Source: Helicobacter pylori oki112 (GTDB taxonomy: Bacteria; Campylobacterota; Campylobacteria; Campylobacterales; Helicobacteraceae). From it: DNA of 64,000 bases. Each line of letters opens with the position of its first letter. Within the stretch, counting starts at the first letter, position 1. Shown piece after piece: positions 55,711 to 63,869 of the stretch. A program made the position numbers and the translations under genes. The stretch is taken from positions 1,573,926-1,637,925 of the forward strand of contig NZ_CP006821.1 of NCBI RefSeq assembly GCF_000600085.1, written 5' to 3'. The notes beneath the pieces are model-generated. The model was given only the letters and a program-made list of their open reading frames with translations, was not told where the DNA came from and made no database searches.

Positions 55711-56717
55711 TGAAACGCTCGCTTTTCTAAAGCGCAAACTTGCCTGTTCAAATAAGCATAGCCCATTAAATAGCATGCGATAAAGACCAGGCTAATGGCA
55801 ATGAGCGCGTAAGGATTTGAGCGGAAAAAGACGCTTATTAAAATAAAAGGCAGGTTGCACAGAATAAGGATAAACGCGCATAAAGGGTTGGGGTAATTGA
55901 AAGAGCGTTGTTGCAAGAATTGGAATAAAAGGGTGTGCAAATGCAAGTTATCTGGCATGGTGGCTTTCTGGCGTTTTATTTTGCGTCTTAGGATACTAAA
56001 AAGCACTTCTATGACCGGATAAAGCATTAAATTGAGCCCAAAAAACACGCTGATTTTTTGCTCTAAACTCAAATGTAAAAGGGAGATCCCACACACCAAG
56101 CCCAAAAAATACGCCCCCCCATCGCCTAAAAAAATCTTTCCTAAAGGGAAATTTAACACCATAAACCCAAGCACCATGTAAGCCAGCAAACAAGATAAAC
56201 TGCTAGGGTCTATATAATGAATGACTAAAAGCGCAATCGCGCAAATCCCTGATGCAAGCCCGTTAAACCCATCAATGATATTAATAGCGTTACTGATACC
56301 TACTAGCATAAAAATTGCGAATAAAAAAGCGATAAAATAAGGCAAGCTAAAAAGGGGCGAAAAATCGCTCACCACTAAAGGCGTTGATGAGATGATACAA
56401 ACGACCCCTACAGCTTGCAAAATAAGGCGTATTTTGGGGCTGAGTGAAAGGTTAATGTCTTCTAAAAAACCGCTTAAAAAGACTAACAACAAACCCAAAA
56501 AAACAAAAAACCCCTTAAAAGGCGTCTCAAAAGGCTCAAAATAACAAGCCAACGCAAAAGAAAGAAAGATTCCAAGCCCCCCGGCTCGTGGGGTTCTTGC
56601 ATGATGAAAGCCTTGTATCTTATTAGCGTTATCCACAAAAAGCATGGATTTTTTAGACCACAGAACAATCAAAGAGCAAATAAATAAACTGGTTAAAAAA
56701 TATAGCACCCACAACAC
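55707..56717 (-). CDS. wecA: UDP-GlcNAc:undecaprenyl-phosphate GlcNAc-1-phosphate transferase WecA
   Basis: A 336-residue polyprenyl-phosphate transferase with ten to eleven membrane helices. Family motifs: HHARTPRAGGLGIFL, NAINIIDGFNGLASG (DGFNGLA) and GKIFLGDGGAYFLG. It starts O-antigen synthesis in the H. pylori LPS pathway (HP1581). The start is GTG at 56717. A minus-strand TATAAT lies about 36 bases upstream. Confidence 0.9.
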   Translation of the reverse strand: MLWVLYFLTSLFICSLIVLWSKKSMLFVDNANKIQGFHHARTPRAGGLGIFLSFALACYFEPFETPFKGFFVFLGLLLVFLSGFLEDINLSLSPKIRLILQAVGVVCIISSTPLVVSDFSPLFSLPYFIAFLFAIFMLVGISNAINIIDGFNGLASGICAIALLVIHYIDPSSLSCLLAYMVLGFMVLNFPLGKIFLGDGGAYFLGLVCGISLLHLSLEQKISVFFGLNLMLYPVIEVLFSILRRKIKRQKATMPDNLHLHTLLFQFLQQRSFNYPNPLCAFILILCNLPFILISVFFRSNPYALIAISLVFIACYLMGYAYLNRQVCALEKRAFQ

Positions 56718-56752
56718 TTTTTATTGGATTTAATTGACATTTTGTTTTGGGT

Positions 56753-56758
56753 ATTATA
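56753..56758 (-). promoter_or_regulatory. Candidate -10 box for wecA-lpxF
   Basis: Minus-strand TATAAT (plus-strand ATTATA), in the divergent gap with pdxJ. Confidence 0.5.
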
Positions 56759-56812
56759 GCAAAAGATAGCTTGATGATAAAATCTTATAGGTGTAAGAGG
56801 CGGGTTTTATGT

Positions 56813-56818
56813 TACAAT
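56813..56818 (+). promoter_or_regulatory. Candidate -10 box for pdxJ-pdxA
   Basis: TACAAT about 35 bases before the pdxJ ATG. AAGGA follows close to the start. Confidence 0.4.
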
Positions 56819-56852
56819 TCCAAAAATCATTATTATAAAATAAAGGATAGCC

Positions 56853-57641
56853 ATGCGTTTTGGATTGAATATTGATCACATTGTTACTTTAAGAGAAGTG
56901 AGAAAGACTTATGAGCCTGAGATTTTAGAAGCCCTATTCATCGCTAAAAACACCCATAAAGTGGATTTAATCACCATTCATTTAAGAGAAGACAGACGGC
57001 ACATTCAAAATGAAGATGTTTTGAGGCTACTTGAAATAAGCCCTTTGCCTATTAATATTGAATGCTCTATCAATGCAGCCATCACTGATTTTTTATGCTC
57101 TTTAAAAAATAAGCCAAGTAAGGTTACGATCGTGCCTGAAAACAGAAATGAGGTTACGACAGAGGGGGGATTGGATTGCTCATTAAAGGGTTTAGGAGAG
57201 GTTATTAGAGCGTATCACAATAAGGGTATTGAAGTGTCTTTGTTTATTGACCCTTTAAAAGACGCCTTGCATTTTGCAAGGGAGTATCAAGTCAAGCAAG
57301 TGGAGTTCCACACTGGGGTGTATGCGAATTTGCACAACGCTCTGTATTCTAACGCTAACAATCAAATCCATGCCATTAGCGCGCTCAAAGACAAAAGCCC
57401 TAAAGAACTGAAAGAAGAATTGAACAACGCCTTTTTGCAATTAAGAAGAATGAGTAAAGAAGCGTTTTTTATGGGCATCACGGCGTGTGCGGGGCATGGG
57501 TTGAATTATTCTAACGTGAAAGAATTGTTAAAAATCCCCTCTTTAAGAGAGCTTAATATCGGTCATAGCGTGGTTTCAAAAGCGGTTTTAGTGGGCTTAG
57601 AAAAAGCGATTTTAGAAATGGCGCAACTCATTAAGCGATAA
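56853..57641 (+). CDS. pdxJ: Pyridoxine 5'-phosphate synthase PdxJ
   Basis: A 262-residue TIM-barrel enzyme that condenses 1-deoxyxylulose 5-phosphate with 3-amino-1-hydroxyacetone phosphate. It has FGLNIDHIVTLRE, ITIHLREDRRHI, VTIVPENRNEVTTEGGLD and ACAGHGLNYSNV. pdxA follows 1 base later, and they act in consecutive steps of vitamin B6 synthesis. Confidence 0.96.
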   Translation: MRFGLNIDHIVTLREVRKTYEPEILEALFIAKNTHKVDLITIHLREDRRHIQNEDVLRLLEISPLPINIECSINAAITDFLCSLKNKPSKVTIVPENRNEVTTEGGLDCSLKGLGEVIRAYHNKGIEVSLFIDPLKDALHFAREYQVKQVEFHTGVYANLHNALYSNANNQIHAISALKDKSPKELKEELNNAFLQLRRMSKEAFFMGITACAGHGLNYSNVKELLKIPSLRELNIGHSVVSKAVLVGLEKAILEMAQLIKR

Positions 57642-57642
57642 A

Positions 57643-58566
57643 ATGGCTAAAAAGAAAATTGCGATCAGTTGCGGGGATGTTCAGGGCGTAGGCTTAGAAT
57701 TGATTTTAAAGAGCCATAAGGAAGTGAGCACACTTTGTGAGCCGTTGTATCTCATTGATAGCGAACTTTTAGAGCGGGCCAATCAATTGCTTCATAACGC
57801 TTATGGAACTAAAACGCTTAACGCGCTCACTATTGATGCCCCCTTACCCTTATTAAACTCTAGCACGATAGGCAAAGTCAGCGCTCAAAGCGGGGCGTAT
57901 AGTTTTGAGAGTTTTAAAAAGGCTTGCGAGTTAGCGGATGATAAAGAAGTGGATGGCATTTGCACTTTGCCTATCAACAAACTCGCATGGCAACAAGCTC
58001 AAATCCCTTTTGTGGGGCATACCGATTTTTTAAAACAACGCTACAAAGATCATCAAATCATCATGATGCTTGGGTGTTCAAAACTCTTTGTGGGGCTATT
58101 TAGCGACCACGTGCCTTTAAGCGCGGTTTCTCAACTCATTCAAGTGGGAGCGTTGATCCGGTTTTTACTAGCGTTTCAAAAAAGCACTCAAGCTCAAATC
58201 GTTCAAGTGTGTGGTTTTAACCCCCATGCGGGCGAAGAGGGCTTGTTTGGGGAAGAAGATGAAAAGATTTTAAAGGCCATTCAAAAGAGCAACCAAACGC
58301 TGGGCTTTGAATGTTTTTTAGGACCACTGCCTGCTGATAGCGCTTTTGCCCCCAATAAGCGCAAAATAACCCCTTTTTATGTGAGCATGAGCCATGATGT
58401 GGGGCTAGCCCCTTTAAAAGCGCTCTATTTTGATGAAAGCATCAATGTGAGTTTGAACGCCCCCATTTTACGCACTTCCACTGACCACGGCACGGCGTTT
58501 GATATCGCTTATCAAAACAAAGCGAACAACAAAAGCTATTTGAATGCGATCAAATATTTGGCTTAA
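57643..58566 (+). CDS. pdxA: 4-hydroxythreonine-4-phosphate dehydrogenase PdxA
   Basis: A 307-residue enzyme that makes the PdxJ substrate. Family segments: ISCGDVQGVGLELIL, FVGHTDFLK, GFNPHAGEEGLFGEEDEK and LRTSTDHGTAFDIAY. The start codon is well placed 1 base after the pdxJ stop. The 204-base gap downstream holds nothing clear beyond the tsaD promoter. Confidence 0.96.
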   Translation: MAKKKIAISCGDVQGVGLELILKSHKEVSTLCEPLYLIDSELLERANQLLHNAYGTKTLNALTIDAPLPLLNSSTIGKVSAQSGAYSFESFKKACELADDKEVDGICTLPINKLAWQQAQIPFVGHTDFLKQRYKDHQIIMMLGCSKLFVGLFSDHVPLSAVSQLIQVGALIRFLLAFQKSTQAQIVQVCGFNPHAGEEGLFGEEDEKILKAIQKSNQTLGFECFLGPLPADSAFAPNKRKITPFYVSMSHDVGLAPLKALYFDESINVSLNAPILRTSTDHGTAFDIAYQNKANNKSYLNAIKYLA

Positions 58567-58732
58567 AGGCTTTTTTCTAGAAAGGGGGCTTATTTCATTC
58601 AAAGCTTTAATTTTAGATTTCATCTCTTTATTCTTCATGCTCAATGTTTAATTCTAGCTTTCTATTCATTGGTATTTTTGTAAATCCACTTTTTAGTTTT
58701 GGTTTAAAGGCTTTAGAGTATTGCTAACAAGG

Positions 58733-58738
58733 TATAAT
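58733..58738 (+). promoter_or_regulatory. Candidate -10 box for tsaD
   Basis: A perfect TATAAT 32 bases before the tsaD ATG, following AT-rich sequence. Confidence 0.5.
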
Positions 58739-58770
58739 TCAAGCAAAAACACCACCCAAAGATAAAGATA

Positions 58771-59793
58771 ATGATTTTAAGCATTGAAAGTTCTTGCGAT
58801 GACAGCTCTTTAGCCCTTACAAGAATAAAGGACGCCAAACTCATCGCTCATTTTAAAATCTCTCAAGAAAAGCACCACAGCTCTTATGGGGGCGTTGTGC
58901 CTGAGCTTGCATCGCGCTTGCATGCTGAGAATTTGTCGCTCTTATTAGAACGCATTAAAATAAGCTTGAATAAGGATTTTTCCAAGCTCAAAGCCATCGC
59001 TATCACCAATCAGCCAGGTTTGAGCGTTACTTTAATAGAAGGTTTGATGATGGCAAAAGCCTTAAGCTTGTCTTTGAATTTGCCCTTGATTTTGGAAGAC
59101 CATTTGAGAGGGCATGTGTATTCGCTCTTTATCAATGAAAAACAAACCTGCATGCCTTTAAGCGTGCTCTTAGTCTCTGGGGGGCATTCTTTGATTTTAG
59201 AGGCTAGAGATTATGAGAATATTAAAATCGTTGCCACGAGTTTAGATGATAGCTTTGGGGAGAGTTTTGATAAGGTTTCTAAAATGCTTGATTTAGGCTA
59301 TCCAGGAGGCCCTATAGTGGAAAAATTAGCCCTTGATTACATGCACCCAAACGAGCCTTTAATGTTCCCTATCCCTTTAAAAAACAGCCCGAATCTGGCT
59401 TTTAGTTTTTCAGGCTTAAAAAATGCGGTGCGTTTGGAGGTTGAAAAAAACGCCCATAATTTGAATGAAGCGATCAAACAAAAGATTGGCTATCATTTTC
59501 AAAGCGCGGCTATTGAGCATTTAATCCAGCAGACTAAACGCTATTTTAAAATCAAACGCCCTAAAATTTTTGGCATTGTGGGGGGAGCGAGCCAAAATTT
59601 GGCTTTAAGAAAGGCGTTTGAAAATTTGTGCGTTGAGTTTGATTGCAAGCTTGTTTTAGCCCCTTTAGAATTTTGCAGCGACAATGCCGCCATGATAGGG
59701 CGATCCAGCCTAGAAGCTTATCAAAAAAAGCGCTTTGTCCCTTTAGAAAACGCCAACATTTCGCCAAGAACGCTGTTAAAAAGTTTTGAGTGA
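58771..59793 (+). CDS. tsaD: tRNA N6-threonylcarbamoyladenosine synthase subunit TsaD
   Basis: A 340-residue ASKHA-fold protein needed for t6A37 in tRNAs that read ANN codons. It has ILSIESSCDDSSLAL, GGVVPELASRLHAEN with the metal-binding His residues, VSGGHSLILEA, GESFDKVSKMLDLGYPGG and GGASQNLALRKAF. Normal length, correct family start. Confidence 0.95.
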   Translation: MILSIESSCDDSSLALTRIKDAKLIAHFKISQEKHHSSYGGVVPELASRLHAENLSLLLERIKISLNKDFSKLKAIAITNQPGLSVTLIEGLMMAKALSLSLNLPLILEDHLRGHVYSLFINEKQTCMPLSVLLVSGGHSLILEARDYENIKIVATSLDDSFGESFDKVSKMLDLGYPGGPIVEKLALDYMHPNEPLMFPIPLKNSPNLAFSFSGLKNAVRLEVEKNAHNLNEAIKQKIGYHFQSAAIEHLIQQTKRYFKIKRPKIFGIVGGASQNLALRKAFENLCVEFDCKLVLAPLEFCSDNAAMIGRSSLEAYQKKRFVPLENANISPRTLLKSFE

Positions 59794-59931
59794 ATGGATA
59801 CAAAAAGAAAGCGCATGATAAAACGCCCTAAAATTTATCAATAGCGTCAAGTATCGGTTATTCTGAGGCAAGAGCTTAAAAAAGAGGGTGTTAAAAAAGA
59901 GCATTTTAGTCAAATTTAATCTTATTTTGGT

Positions 59932-59937
59932 TACAAT
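59932..59937 (+). promoter_or_regulatory. Candidate -10 box for flgG
   Basis: TACAAT 34 bases before the flgG ATG. No GG-N10-GC sigma54 element is seen here. Confidence 0.35.
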
Positions 59938-59971
59938 TTTAGGTTATTAAGTTTTAGTTTAAAGGGAAAAA

Positions 59972-60760
59972 ATGCTTCGCTCTCTCTATAGTGCCACTTC
60001 AGGGATGCTTGCCCAACAAACGCACATTGACACCACTTCAAACAATATCGCCAATGTCAATACCACCGGGTTTAAAAAATCTCGCACGGATTTTAACGAC
60101 TTGTTCTACCAAGCGATGCAATACGCTGGCACCAACACAAGCAATACGACTTTATCGCCAGATGGCATGGAGGTGGGCTTAGGCGTGCGTCCTAGCGCGA
60201 TCACTAAAATGTTTTCGCAAGGCAGCCCTAAAGAAACGGAAAATAATTTGGATGTTGCCATTACGGGTAAAGGCTTTTTTCAAGTCCAGTTGCCTGATGG
60301 CACCACCGCTTATACAAGAAGCGGGAATTTTAAGCTAGACGAACAGGGCAATCTTGTAACGAGCGAAGGCTATCTTCTCATCCCTCAAATCACTTTACCT
60401 GAAGACACCACGCAAGTAAACATCGGTGTGGATGGTACGGTGAGCGTGACTCAAGGCTTGCAAACGACCTCTAATGTGATCGGGCAGATCACGCTGGCTA
60501 ATTTTGTCAATCCGGCGGGGCTTCATTCTATGGGGGATAATTTGTTCTCAATCACCAACGCTAGCGGCGATGCGATTGTGGGCAACCCGGATTCTCAAGG
60601 ATTGGGCAAGTTAAGGCAAGGCTTTTTGGAATTGAGCAATGTGAGATTGGTAGAAGAAATGACGGATCTAATCACCGCTCAAAGGGCTTATGAAGCCAAT
60701 TCTAAAAGCATTCAAACCGCTGATGCCATGCTCCAAACCGTCAATTCCCTCAAACGCTAA
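59972..60760 (+). CDS. flgG: Flagellar distal rod protein FlgG
   Basis: A 262-residue rod protein with MLRSLYSATSGMLAQQTHIDTTSNNIANVNTTGFKKSR at the N terminus and EEMTDLITAQRAYEANSKSIQTADAMLQTVNSLKR at the C terminus. Together these are the conserved hook-rod helices. It corresponds to HP1585. It is monocistronic. The gap downstream (60761-61005) contains only the remnant small membrane ORF on the minus strand. Confidence 0.96.
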   Translation: MLRSLYSATSGMLAQQTHIDTTSNNIANVNTTGFKKSRTDFNDLFYQAMQYAGTNTSNTTLSPDGMEVGLGVRPSAITKMFSQGSPKETENNLDVAITGKGFFQVQLPDGTTAYTRSGNFKLDEQGNLVTSEGYLLIPQITLPEDTTQVNIGVDGTVSVTQGLQTTSNVIGQITLANFVNPAGLHSMGDNLFSITNASGDAIVGNPDSQGLGKLRQGFLELSNVRLVEEMTDLITAQRAYEANSKSIQTADAMLQTVNSLKR

Positions 60761-60858
60761 AAGGGGATTTTACTCTCCTTAACGCTCTTTAATCTCTGCT
60801 CCCTTGTTGTTTTTGTGCTTGGGGTGGTTTTGTGTTTTGGAGCGGTTGCTACCATTCT

Positions 60859-61005
60859 TTAATTCTTGTGGCTAGGGTTTTTAAGGTTTTCAACACCGCT
60901 TGTTTGGCTATTGCTTGGGTCATTGCTTGAATGGTGTTTCCCTTTCATGTAAAAAACAGCCAAAACAGCCAGACCAATGAGAATACAAAAAACAATAACC
61001 AGATA
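60859..61005 (-). pseudogene. Small membrane-protein remnant lacking a start codon
   Basis: Open for 48 codons directly after, and in frame with, the stop of the frameshifted UPF0174 gene. It encodes a hydrophobic helix (LVIVFCILIGLAVLAVFY) followed by MKGKHHSSNDPSNS and ends KNPSHKN. The layout (helix, KG, SNxPS, KNP) resembles the C terminus of the protein at 63348-63866. No ATG, GTG or TTG precedes the helix in frame, so it may be a fragment or made only by readthrough. Confidence 0.45.
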
Positions 61006-61769
61006 CTACATTTTCTTAGTTTTATTTGCTTCTTGTTCCGCTTTCAGTTTTAGGCGTAAGGCGGCGATCAAAACGCATGCCGGAACGGTTACCCTATAAG
61101 CCGGCCCTGCAAGATTGATGCTCACTAACGCACCTGTAATGACCCAACCAATATGCCCAGCTAAAATGCCTAGAGTTTTTTTAAGCACTACTTTACCCAC
61201 CACAGATGATAAACCATGCCCTAGAGTTTTTTTACCATTGCATCTGCAACAGCTATAGCTAACATATAAGAATGAGAGCCACCCGCTTGAAACAGCGTTA
61301 AAACAGATGCGATTAGGAGTTGTTTGTTTTCGCTAATCATTTTATCAATATTTGACATGTCCAATTCATGGCCGAGTTCTTTAATCTCTCTCCCACTCAT
61401 TTTTTCCAAACTACCTTTCAAAAGTTTAGAAAGCATGTTTTTCTCAATCAAAGAGGTTTCAGATTCTTCATGGTAATTAACCTTTAAATGATCGCACGCA
61501 TCGCACAAAATCTCTTTGTATAAGACCCCTTCATCTCTAAAAAAATTAATAAAAGTATTGCCCCCGTAACACTGCAATTCTTCAGCGATCCTTTCGGGGT
61601 ATTTGGCGTAATCATGGCCATACCTTTTATATTCTGTTGAATTTGTCAATTCTTCATTCATTCTTAGTGTGCCATCTTCATCATAAACAAGCACATCAAA
61701 CAAATCTTTCAAATCATTAGAGCTTAATCGCTTTAAAAATTCTAAGTCTTCATCATGTCTGTATGCCAT
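61006..61769 (-). pseudogene. UPF0174/DUF3944 protein, frameshifted copy
   Basis: A paralog of the intact gene at 62347-63108. Codons from the ATG at 61769 give the DUF3944-type start [20 protein letters not shown] and a helical domain, ending early at 61221. The next frame (to 61006) continues with GKVVLKKTLGILAGHIGWVITGAL and GPAYRVTVPACVLIAALRLK, aligned with the paralog's C terminus. A minus-strand A7 run (plus-strand T7, 61217-61223) is one base short. With eight A the product would be 254 residues, against 253 in the paralog. Family function is unknown. Confidence 0.8.
61217..61223 (-). repeat. Homopolymer A7 (minus strand) at the UPF0174 frameshift
   Basis: Seven A on the coding strand in the context GTAAAAAAACTC. 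Eight would restore the frame (GTA AAA AAA ACT CTA GGG). It is short for phase variation, but its position matches the break exactly. Confidence 0.75.
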
Positions 61770-61880
61770 GCAATCCCTTTAATTTTACTTCTACCACTCG
61801 CTCAAATCCTACCAACCCCCTCTTTTAGTGATTAGTGATTAGTGATTACAGCATCATTTTTTAAAATTATGTCTAACGCC
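61770..61880. repeat. Leader block A with three AGTGATT heptamers
   Basis: AGTGATT is repeated three times at 61827-61847. The block from about 61772 to 61880, including ACCAACCCCCTC, the heptamers, and GCATCATTTTTTAAA, matches block B at 63870-64000. It lies in the leader and promoter region of the frameshifted UPF0174 gene. Confidence 0.85.
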
Positions 61881-62121
61881 CTAAAAGGCTCAATCACACC
61901 CGCTAACTGCGCATGAATATTGCGTTACAAATGCTAATGGGCTTTATTGATTTTACAACCAAAGAATAATAATAATTAAAATATTTTGATACGCTTATCA
62001 TTTTGGATAAGATAAATCTGATTTGAAAGTAGGAAACTATTGATTTTTCTTTAGGTATAATTTAATGAAACGCTACTTTGATTTTTGGCACAAGAAACCC
62101 CCTCCTTTAACCCTCTAACCC
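61881..62121. other. AT-rich gap between leader block A and the small Asn/Gln-rich ORF
   Basis: No conventional gene. A TATAAT at 62056-62061 (plus strand) lies just before an ATG at 62065 that would start a 17-codon peptide (MKRYFDFWHKKPPPLTL) ending at 62118. It has no ribosome-binding sequence, so it could only be leaderless. The rest is AT-rich with TTATCATTTTGGATAAGA. Confidence 0.35.
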
Positions 62122-62262
62122 TTACTTTTTATCGTTTTTATGTTCGTGGTTAGCGTTGCATTGATTAGCTTGGTTTTGGCTATTTTTTTGACAACTTTCG
62201 TTGTTTTGATTTTTAGCATCACCTTTTTGATTGTGGTTTTGATTGCTGCAACTGTTACTCAT
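62122..62262 (-). CDS. Small Asn/Gln-rich protein with three Cys, 46 aa
   Basis: A 47-codon ORF including the stop, starting MSNSCSNQNHNQKGDAKNQ and ending ANHEHKNDKK, with more than a third Asn or Gln, several His and Lys, and Cys at 5, 24 and 37. A strong AAGGGAG Shine-Dalgarno sequence lies 6 bases before the ATG. No signal peptide or membrane segment. The gene is well supported by its ribosome-binding site and by its position downstream of the intact UPF0174 gene. Metal or disulfide binding is possible. Nothing homologous is recognised. Confidence 0.6.
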   Translation of the reverse strand: MSNSCSNQNHNQKGDAKNQNNESCQKNSQNQANQCNANHEHKNDKK

Positions 62263-62279
62263 TGTGTCTCCCTTAAATT

Positions 62280-62312
62280 AAAATAAAAACTAGATGCATT
62301 TTTCGCATCTAG
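62280..62312 (-). terminator. Strong terminator between UPF0174 gene and the small ORF
   Basis: CTAGATGC (62290-62297) pairs with GCATCTAG (62305-62312). On the minus strand the hairpin is followed by TTTTTATTTT. It lies 35 bases beyond the UPF0174 stop and just before the Shine-Dalgarno sequence of the 46-residue ORF, so it could act as an attenuator. Confidence 0.8.
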
Positions 62313-62346
62313 GTCTCCATTCTATACCCTTTTCCCTAAAAAAAGC

Positions 62347-63108
62347 TTAAATGGATTCTATTTGCAACGACTTCTTATCTTCACTAGCTTGCTGTGTTTT
62401 TAGGCGTAAAGTGGCAACCACAATGCATGCCGGTATGGTTACCCTATAAGCCGGCCCTGCAATATCAATCGCTGTCCATACGCCTGTAATGATCCAGCCA
62501 ACAGGACCTGTTAAAAAGCTCAGAGTTCTTGTAAGCACTTGATTGCCCGCAAGCGATAAACCACGCCCTAGAATGGTTTTTGCGACCGCATTCGCAACAA
62601 TGACAGCTAATTGATAAGATTTAAAGCCTCCCATTTTAAACAGCGTTAAAGTCGCCGCGCTTAAGGCTTGTCTGTTTAAATTGTCGGTGTTTTTTATGGA
62701 CAATTCATCGCACATTTCTTTCACTTCTTCATCATCCATTTCTTCCAAACTTCTTTCTAAGATTTTAGAAAGCATGTTTTGTTCAATTAAAGTCGTTTCA
62801 GTTTTCTTGTTGTAATTGACCTTTAATTTATCGCACACATCGCATAAAATCTCTTTGTATAAGACTCCTTCGCCTTTAATGAAACTCGCAAAACTATTGC
62901 TCCCATAGTATTGCAACTCTTCAGCGATTCTTTCTGCGTATTTAGCGTAATCATCGCCATGCCTTTTGTATTCTATGGAGCTTGTGAGTTTTTCATTGTG
63001 TCTTTTTTCGCCGTCTTTACCAAAAACAAGCACCTCGAACAAATCCAATAAATCACTAGATTCCAATTGCTTTAAAAATTCCAAGTCTCTATCATATTTG
63101 TATGCCAT
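62347..63108 (-). CDS. UPF0174 family protein (YaaW/DUF3944 type)
   Basis: A 253-residue protein. The N-terminal DUF3944-like segment is [27 protein letters not shown]. The helical middle has [17 protein letters not shown] and [19 protein letters not shown]. The C-terminal third is more hydrophobic and contains [38 protein letters not shown], with possible membrane contact. It matches HP1587-type UPF0174 proteins, a family that also contains E. coli YaaW. Function is unknown; annotations as a ubiquinol-cytochrome c chaperone are weakly supported. Confidence 0.85.
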   Translation of the reverse strand: MAYKYDRDLEFLKQLESSDLLDLFEVLVFGKDGEKRHNEKLTSSIEYKRHGDDYAKYAERIAEELQYYGSNSFASFIKGEGVLYKEILCDVCDKLKVNYNKKTETTLIEQNMLSKILERSLEEMDDEEVKEMCDELSIKNTDNLNRQALSAATLTLFKMGGFKSYQLAVIVANAVAKTILGRGLSLAGNQVLTRTLSFLTGPVGWIITGVWTAIDIAGPAYRVTIPACIVVATLRLKTQQASEDKKSLQIESI

Positions 63109-63302
63109 ATTATTCCTTTATATTGTTTTATCACTTATTAAAAACAAACGACTTTTCACGCTCCATCGCTGTTTTTCTAAAGTGGTTACTGATTTTAATA
63201 TCATTTGTCTAAAACTATACTTAATATTCTAAAAAGGCTAAAAGCCCAACGCTCTTAGTTCTATAAATTGCTTTAAGGCATCAATTCTTTTAAACATTAA
63301 AG

Positions 63303-63318
63303 GGGGATTTTTATCCCC
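63303..63318. terminator. Hairpin between UPF0174 gene and Pmp3-like gene
   Basis: GGGGATTTTTATCCCC, with a run of T on the plus-strand side (ATTTTTTC) and a shorter one on the minus side. It lies about 30 bases beyond the stop of the gene at 63348-63866 on the minus strand. Confidence 0.55.
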
Positions 63319-63347
63319 ATTTTTTCTAACCTTTACTTTTTGCCCTT

Positions 63348-63866
63348 TTATTCAGGGTTATTAGGGTTTTTAGCATCAATGCTTGGGTTATTGCTTAATT
63401 GGTATCCTCCTTTTATAAAAAAAGCAACTAATAAAATAATGGCTAAAAAGAAAATAAATACACAAATAAGAATGCGGGTTGCATCAGCTTCGTTAGAATT
63501 TGTTTTAGAGGTTTCACCAATAGATTGTTTCATATCATTAGCTTCATTTGTTTGTTGTGTTTCTAGGTGTAAAGATTTACCGGAATTTGCTTTAACAATT
63601 CCATTAATAACATTAATAAGTTGTTCCATGTCTTCTTGCTTCTGATCTGAATGCATGACTAAACAGCACCAAACAGTCAGTATTACCCACAAAAAAAATG
63701 ACTCTAAAATCAAAGAAATACCGAAAACTCCACCTCCTGAAAAAACAAAAGCAAAAATATTATAACCAAAAATGATCCAAAGAATAAAGCTGAATACAGC
63801 CGAAAAAATCCTATCTCTCAAGAAAAAAGCTACCCATGGAAAAAATACAGCTAATGTATAAATCAC
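63348..63866 (-). CDS. Membrane protein with Pmp3/YqaE-like N terminus
   Basis: A 172-residue protein. The first 75 residues hold two or three helices starting MIYTLAVFFPWVAFFLRDR, similar in layout to Pmp3/YqaE small membrane proteins. A hydrophilic segment (about residues 76-130, with QTNEANDMKQ) is followed by a C-terminal helix (ILICVFIFFLAIILLVAFF) and a short tail, SNNPSIDAKNPNNPE. The start is GTG at 63866 with AAAGGA upstream. Its leader is the same repeat block as before the frameshifted UPF0174 gene. The family assignment is tentative. Confidence 0.62.
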   Translation of the reverse strand: MIYTLAVFFPWVAFFLRDRIFSAVFSFILWIIFGYNIFAFVFSGGGVFGISLILESFFLWVILTVWCCLVMHSDQKQEDMEQLINVINGIVKANSGKSLHLETQQTNEANDMKQSIGETSKTNSNEADATRILICVFIFFLAIILLVAFFIKGGYQLSNNPSIDAKNPNNPE

Positions 63867-63869
63867 AAT

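Noticed and set aside
59793..59845. Short ORF MDTKRKR after tsaD, similar in its first bases to the addA start
   Set aside because: Only about 15 bases match and the frame ends after 16 codons. Chance similarity is the simplest explanation.
61827..61847. Tandem AGTGATT repeats as a CRISPR-like array
   Set aside because: Units are 7 bases and directly adjacent, with no spacers and no cas genes nearby. They are simple tandem repeats.
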